DNA of 64,000 nucleotides from Tausonia pullulans (taxonomy: Eukaryota > Basidiomycota > Tremellomycetes > Cystofilobasidiales > Mrakiaceae): positions 1,860,001-1,924,000 of the forward strand of contig OX637620.1 of the NCBI GenBank assembly GCA_951802195.1, in the 5' to 3' direction. Under the pieces are notes generated by a model, which was not told the origin of the DNA, searched no databases, and saw nothing but the letters and a program-made list of their open reading frames with translations. Made by a program: the position numbers and the translations under genes. The first letter of the stretch is position 1; the number at the start of each line of letters is the position of its first letter. This document shows positions 59,372 to 64,000 of this stretch, in pieces.

Positions 59372-62300
59372 ATGCGACGATCGTTCGCCCGCCTGATTCC
59401 CTCGACCACCCCGTCCGCCCTCGCCGCCCTCGTTCGCCGCACCCCGCCAGCAGCCACCGTCGTCCTCGCCCCTTGCCTCCGCGCCCACATGTCGTCTCAC
59501 ACTGTCGTGCCCCCGGCCGCTGACGCTCCTGCCGTCGAGAGCCTCGGCAAGCTCTCCCTTGAGGAGGCCACCGCCTCTGCAAAGGACGTGCTCAAGCCTG
59601 CCAACGCTGTCGACAAGAAGGTCATCGTGAAGAAGGAGAAGGCTCCGAAGGAGAAGAAGGACAAGAAGAAGAAGGAGGGAGGCGACGCCTCTGGAAACAA
59701 GCTCGAGGTACGTTACGTCGTTCAGACAGGGAGGGCCTTTCGAGTTGGACAACGTGGCGAGTTGCCGCCACAATGGCAACACGAGTCACTCGTTGTTACT
59801 CTCCGATTTTCCCTGAAACTCTATTGGAGGAATGTTCTGGGATTCTCGGACCGCAGCTCTCCCATCGTGCTGCTGTCGTCCATTCTCAGGCGTTGACTTC
59901 TGCTTTTCTCGCCGGATTTCATCCCGACAGCTGGACCCTCCCAACGCGTTCGTCGCACCCCGCCACGCTCTCTTCGAGAAGTGGCAGAAGATCCAGGACG
60001 ATCGCCTCGCCTGTGGGTAGCATGGAGGGTTGTCTTCGCTCTACTTCTGTCACGCCGCTGAACTTCTCATGTCACCCAACGCGGCGCGTCGTTCCCGTCG
60101 TCTCATGTCTCCGTTGCCTGTCTCTTTCTCGCTCGCTTGCCTGCTTATAGCCATGCCCCGCAATCCCATCACCATCACCCTCCCTGATGGTTCCACCAAG
60201 CCCGGAACCTCGTACGAGACCACCCCCATCGAGATCGCTGCGTCCATCTCCCAGGGTCTCCGCGACAAGGTCGTTATCTCCAAGGTCAACGGCGCCCTCT
60301 GGGACCTCGACCGCGTCCTCGAGGGTGACTGCACGCTTGAGCTCATGGATTTCAACCACCCCTCGGGCGAGGCTCGTGCGGTCTTCTGGCATTCCAGCGC
60401 TCATGTGCTTGGAGAGGCTTGCGAGCGACACCTCGAGGGATGCTGCCTCGGCCACGGACCTCCCATTGACGACGGCTTCTTCTACGACATGAAGGTTGAT
60501 GGCGACCGGTACGTGGAAGGGTCCTGAAAAGGAGGGGCAAGCGGGTAGGTGGACTGATGAACCTGACCAACGGATGCGGCTTCGGCTTCACCCGCCTCCC
60601 CTTGTCTCAGGGTCGTCGCCCCGGCGGACTGGCCTAATCTTGAGAAGATCGTCAAGTCGGCCGTCAATGAGAAGCAGAAGTTTGAGCGCGTTGAGATGCC
60701 TAAGGAGGCTCTCCTTGAGATGTTCAAGGTAGGCCGGCAGCACGCTTTCTTTTCCCATGCCTTTCACGTACACTGATCCACCATCGCTCCTTCAACTCCA
60801 GTACAACAAGTACAAGTCGCACTTCATTCAGGAACAGGTCCCCGAGGGCACCTCCTCGACCGTTTACCGCTGCGGTTCGTCACAAGTCCCTCATCTCGCT
60901 CGCTGCCAACGTCGCTGATTCCTCCCTTCCTTAGGACCCCTCATTGACTTCTGCCTTGGTCCCCACATCCCTCACACGGGCAAGATCAAGGCCTTCTCCG
61001 TTATGAAGTCGTCGTCGGCCTACTTCCTCGGCGACGCCAACAATGACTCTCTCCAACGAGTCTACGGAGTTTCATTCCCGGACAACAAGCAGATGACCGA
61101 GCACAAGAAGTGGCTCGAGGAGGCTGAGAAGCGTAACCACCGCAAGATTGGAAAAGTCCGTCGCGAACATGAAGATAATGACATAAGGCGGTGACTGAAA
61201 TCGACCCCACCCACCTGCCAATTTACAGGAGCAGGAGCTCTTCATGTTCCACGAGCTTTCGCCTGGAAGCCCCTTCTTCCTCCCGCACGGTATGCGCATC
61301 TACAATGCGCTTGTCGATCTCATCAAGGAGGAGTACCGCGAGCGTGGCTACGAGGAGGGTGAGTGGTTGTCTCGCTTGCTTCCCTGCTTGTTAACTCGTT
61401 GACAATCCTATCTACCAGTCATCTCGCCCAACATGTTCAACGTTGACCTCTGGAAGCAGTCGGGTCACTATGACAACTACAAGGAGGATATGTTCCTCCT
61501 CAACGTCGACAAGGACGAGTTCGCGCTCAAGCCGATGAACTGCCCCGGTCACTGCCTCATCTTCGACTCTCGCACTCGGTCGCACAAGGAGCTCCCCATC
61601 CGACTCGCCGAATTCGGTGTCCTTCACCGGAATGAGGCCTCGGGCTCCCTCGGAGGTCTCTCCCGCGTCCGGAGGTTCGTCCAGGACGACTCGCACATCT
61701 TTTGCATGCCGAGCCAGATCCCTGCCGAGATGGAGAACCTCTTTGACTTCCTCGAGAAGGTCTACGGACGACTTGGAATGAAGCTCAAGTTTGGGCTCTC
61801 GACGAGGAATCCGAAGAAGTTCATGGGCGATCTCAACGTTTGGAACGACGCAGAGAAGACCCTTGAGGACGTCCTCAACAAGTACCAAAAGGGAAACTGG
61901 GAAATCTTCCCGGAGGACGCTGCCGTAAGTAGTGGGATGACGATCTAGGCAGGAGTTGAGTGCGAAACTAACCCCTTGATTGCCTTCCAGTTCTACGGCC
62001 CCAAGATTGACATTAACGTTACCGACGCTCTCCGCCGCGAGCACCAGGTCGCGACCATCCAGCTCGACTTCCAGCTCCCAGAGAAGTTCAAGCTCAACTA
62101 CGTCGGCCCGGACGGCGCGGGAGGCAAGGGTACCGAGGGCGAGGAGAAGGCGACCAACCGGCCTGTCATTGTGCGTATACGTGCCCATTCGTGACTGCGC
62201 TCTTGTTGCTGACCGTCCCTGGCGTTCCAGATCCACCGCGCCATGCTTGGTTCGCTCGAGCGCTTCATCGCCAACCTCACCGAGCACCTTGCGGGCAAGT

Positions 62301-62921
62301 GGTCAGTCGTCGCCTTAACCCTGTGATCTCTCAATGAGGGTTCCTATCGCTCACGTCACTCGATCTCCTTTCTAGGCCCTTCTGGCTCTCCCCCCGACAG
62401 GTCATCGTCATCCCGGTCGGAGCCGGCTTCGTGCGTTACGTTAATATTCTTGCCGGAGCGACGCAGCTGACACCCTCCTTCTTCACTGCAGAACGACTAC
62501 GCCCGCGAGGTCCAGAAGAAGCTCTATAAGGCTGGCTTGTGCGTCGCCATGCTGCCTCATAGATCGTGACTCTTGCACTCTGCCTTCTGACGCGCTCTTC
62601 TTTCGTTCTTGTAGCTACGCCGAGGTCGATGTCTCTGGAGAGACTCTCCCCAAAAAGATCCGCAACTCCGAGATCGCCCAGTGGAACTTCACTCTCGGTC
62701 CGTTCCTCTTTCTTGCCCTGCCTCTTTCATCCTTGCTCTCGCTAACGCTCGGTCCTACAGTCGTCGGCGCCACCGAGCGTGACACCGCCTCAGTCAACGT
62801 CCGCAACCGGGACGACGCTGGCCAGAAGACGCGCGCCGACATCACGGTCCCGCTCGAGCAGCTCATCCAGCAGCTGACGAGCCTCAAGTCTGAGCGAAGG
62901 GCGGAGAACACGCTCCTCTAG
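59372..62921 (+). CDS. THS1: Threonyl-tRNA synthetase, with possible dual start
   Basis: Charges tRNA-Thr. The first ATG (59372) opens [20 protein letters not shown] and [19 protein letters not shown], an Arg/Ser/Ala-rich, acid-free, mitochondrial-type presequence. A second in-frame ATG (59489) starts [20 protein letters not shown] with a cytosolic-type N-terminus. Next come a Lys-rich linker ([18 protein letters not shown]), the TGS domain ([20 protein letters not shown]), the editing domain with [20 protein letters not shown] and [20 protein letters not shown]. The class II core has [20 protein letters not shown] (motif 1), [14 protein letters not shown] and [20 protein letters not shown] (motif 2), [17 protein letters not shown], and [36 protein letters not shown] (motif 3). 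The anticodon domain ends RRAENTLL at TAG 62919-62921. About 14 introns. Confidence 0.96.
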
Positions 62922-63846
62922 ATGAGGGAGGGATGATGAAAGAGAAGGAGGGTGAGGAGACGGCAATATGCATCGTGATGATAGGGATCTGCCTTTTCTT
63001 TTCTTGTTTTTGAGGGCCTGGGTGCGCGGTGAGAAGCAGCATGACCGAAGGGGAACGTCGATGTTTGCGAGACGAGAGAGCGACACAGTCAGATCGAGGT
63101 TGGGGGAGCAAAGGGCAGAGGACAAAGCAGAAGAAAAAAGAAGAAAGGCGAAGGCGAAAACGGATTCGATCGCGAGACGAAAGCAGAAGAAGTCAGGAAC
63201 AAACTAAGGGCCGTCAAAGCTAGCCAGCAACGAACAGCGGGTATCAAACGAGACGACGGACCTGGTCGAACAGAATCCAAGGTTATCCCTCGTCTCTGTC
63301 CCCTCTTTCCCTTTTCTCTCAGGTAGAAAAGGCAGAGCGAGCAAGCTAAAGATTAGATACCAGCTGATGGACGAAGAGCGATGAGGTACCAAGCGCGAGA
63401 AAATTGGGGAAGGGTTACCCACGGAGGAGAGGGGAGGGATGTATAGCATATGCCCTTGGCTCAACGGCTCAACGGCTCATAGTAAGAAAGAATGGGAGAA
63501 GGGTCCTCCCCCGACCTCAATGAGAGGGCGAGGGCGGTCTCTGCAGTAACGAAAGCACATGTGACAAGGGCGAACGACTTCCAAACAGGGGTAGTGATAG
63601 GCGCACAAAAGGTTTTCCTTGAAACTCATAAGCTCTCCCTCATAGACATTTCACCCTTGTTCACCATCTCTCTCAGCTAGTATCCTACAAAGCAGCATAT
63701 CTCTTCAATGGAGCATCGCAGCCGCTGTTCGCAAGTAAATGTAAAGACTCTCGTGACGACTAGGTCATCTTCCACAGCCTGATGTAGTCCGTTGAAAATA
63801 TATAAATCATTATGGCCGACTCTAGATTCATCTACACCTCCTACCC
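62922..63846. other. Convergent intergenic region right of THS1
   Basis: This 925-bp stretch is purine-rich on the + strand in its left half, so the minus strand is pyrimidine-rich, and has no convincing frame. It presumably holds the THS1 3' untranslated region and the 3' end of the next gene. A short AT-rich patch lies near 63796-63812. Confidence 0.5.
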
Positions 63847-64000
63847 TCAAACGTGCTGAAGGAACTCATTCTTGTAACCCGGTTCGGTAGAATCGTCGTC
63901 TCGCCCCTCACGGGCCTCGCGCTGCTTCTCAGTCGGGAACCACTCGGCCCAGGGGATGGCGAGGATGAGGCAGATGCCGAGGAACTCGAACGTGAGGAGC
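63847..64000 (-). CDS. Membrane protein C-terminus (partial; rest outside window)
   Basis: The window ends inside a minus-strand gene. The visible last exon reads LLTFEFLGICLILAIPWAEW, then FPTEKQREAREGRDDDSTEP and GYKNEFLQHV, ending at TGA 63847-63849. This looks like the last membrane span followed by a cytosolic acidic tail, as in a transporter. Too little is present to name the family. Confidence 0.6.
   Translation of the reverse strand, partial: LLTFEFLGICLILAIPWAEWFPTEKQREAREGRDDDSTEPGYKNEFLQHV

Noticed and set aside
61412-62287. 291-codon open frame on the minus strand
   Set aside because: Antisense shadow of the threonyl-tRNA synthetase core exons.
1-64000. tRNA, rRNA, CRISPR arrays, transposons or viral remnants
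   Set aside because: I looked for tRNA B-box-like GGTTCGAATC, long direct or terminal repeats, and reverse-transcriptase, integrase or transposase motifs on both strands and saw none that held up.

Overview
This window is nuclear DNA from a fungus, most likely a basidiomycete yeast or filamentous basidiomycete. A Pucciniomycotina or Microbotryomycetes-like relative is my guess, not something the sequence proves. The evidence is dense, mostly convergent and divergent gene packing, many short (about 50-130 nt) GT-AG introns per gene, GC-rich coding sequence with C/G-ending codons, CT-rich intergenic tracts, and fungus-specific proteins (HIS2-type histidinol phosphatase, SEC11, OPT transporter, RMD1, fungal Swd1). 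I see no rRNA, tRNA, CRISPR array, transposon, LTR element or viral remnant.

Layout. 1-1653 (+) is the 3' part of a Ser/Pro-rich protein. It converges on VPS45 (1834-4824, -). A gene-poor stretch (4.8-7.1 kb) follows, with donor-like splice sites and perhaps one tiny spliced gene. Next come a TspO/MBR-related multi-pass membrane protein (7111-8612, -), the DUG1/CNDP dipeptidase (9076-11561, -) and, divergently, SWD1 of the COMPASS histone methylase (11846-13827, +). A 98-residue single-pass membrane protein (14368-14733, -) is divergent from a CaM-kinase (15014-17308, +). The mitochondrial glycine decarboxylase GCV2 (18546-22491, +) converges on histidinol phosphatase HIS2 (22858-24085, -). 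HIS2 is divergent from signal peptidase SEC11 (24450-25785, +). Then come UDP-glucose dehydrogenase (26614-29255, +) and a Ser-rich single-pass membrane protein (29869-32266, +). The latter converges across a (CT)n tract on an RMD1/DUF155 protein (32706-35308, -), which is divergent from the phosphopantetheine adenylyltransferase CAB4 (35465-36790, +). An ELMO/CED-12 protein (38090-41756, -) and a kinesin (41974-45303, -) follow. The kinesin is divergent from an OPT oligopeptide transporter (45442-49629, +). The right end holds a proline-rich protein (50417-51113, +), a GCN4-like bZIP activator (52484-about 54693, -), a PQ-loop vacuolar transporter (55661-58629, -), threonyl-tRNA synthetase (59372-62921, +) and the 3' end of a membrane protein (63847-64000, -).

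These are mainly housekeeping genes with no shared pathway or cluster logic. Several pairs share short divergent promoters of 138-365 bp. I found no undescribed multi-gene system. The points most worth a second look concern gene structure: apparent 3-nt and 2-nt micro-exons in SEC11, a GC-AG intron in RMD1, an 18-nt exon encoding the NAD-binding motif of UDP-glucose dehydrogenase, two in-frame starts in threonyl-tRNA synthetase that could give mitochondrial and cytosolic forms, and short upstream reading frames before the GCN4-like gene.
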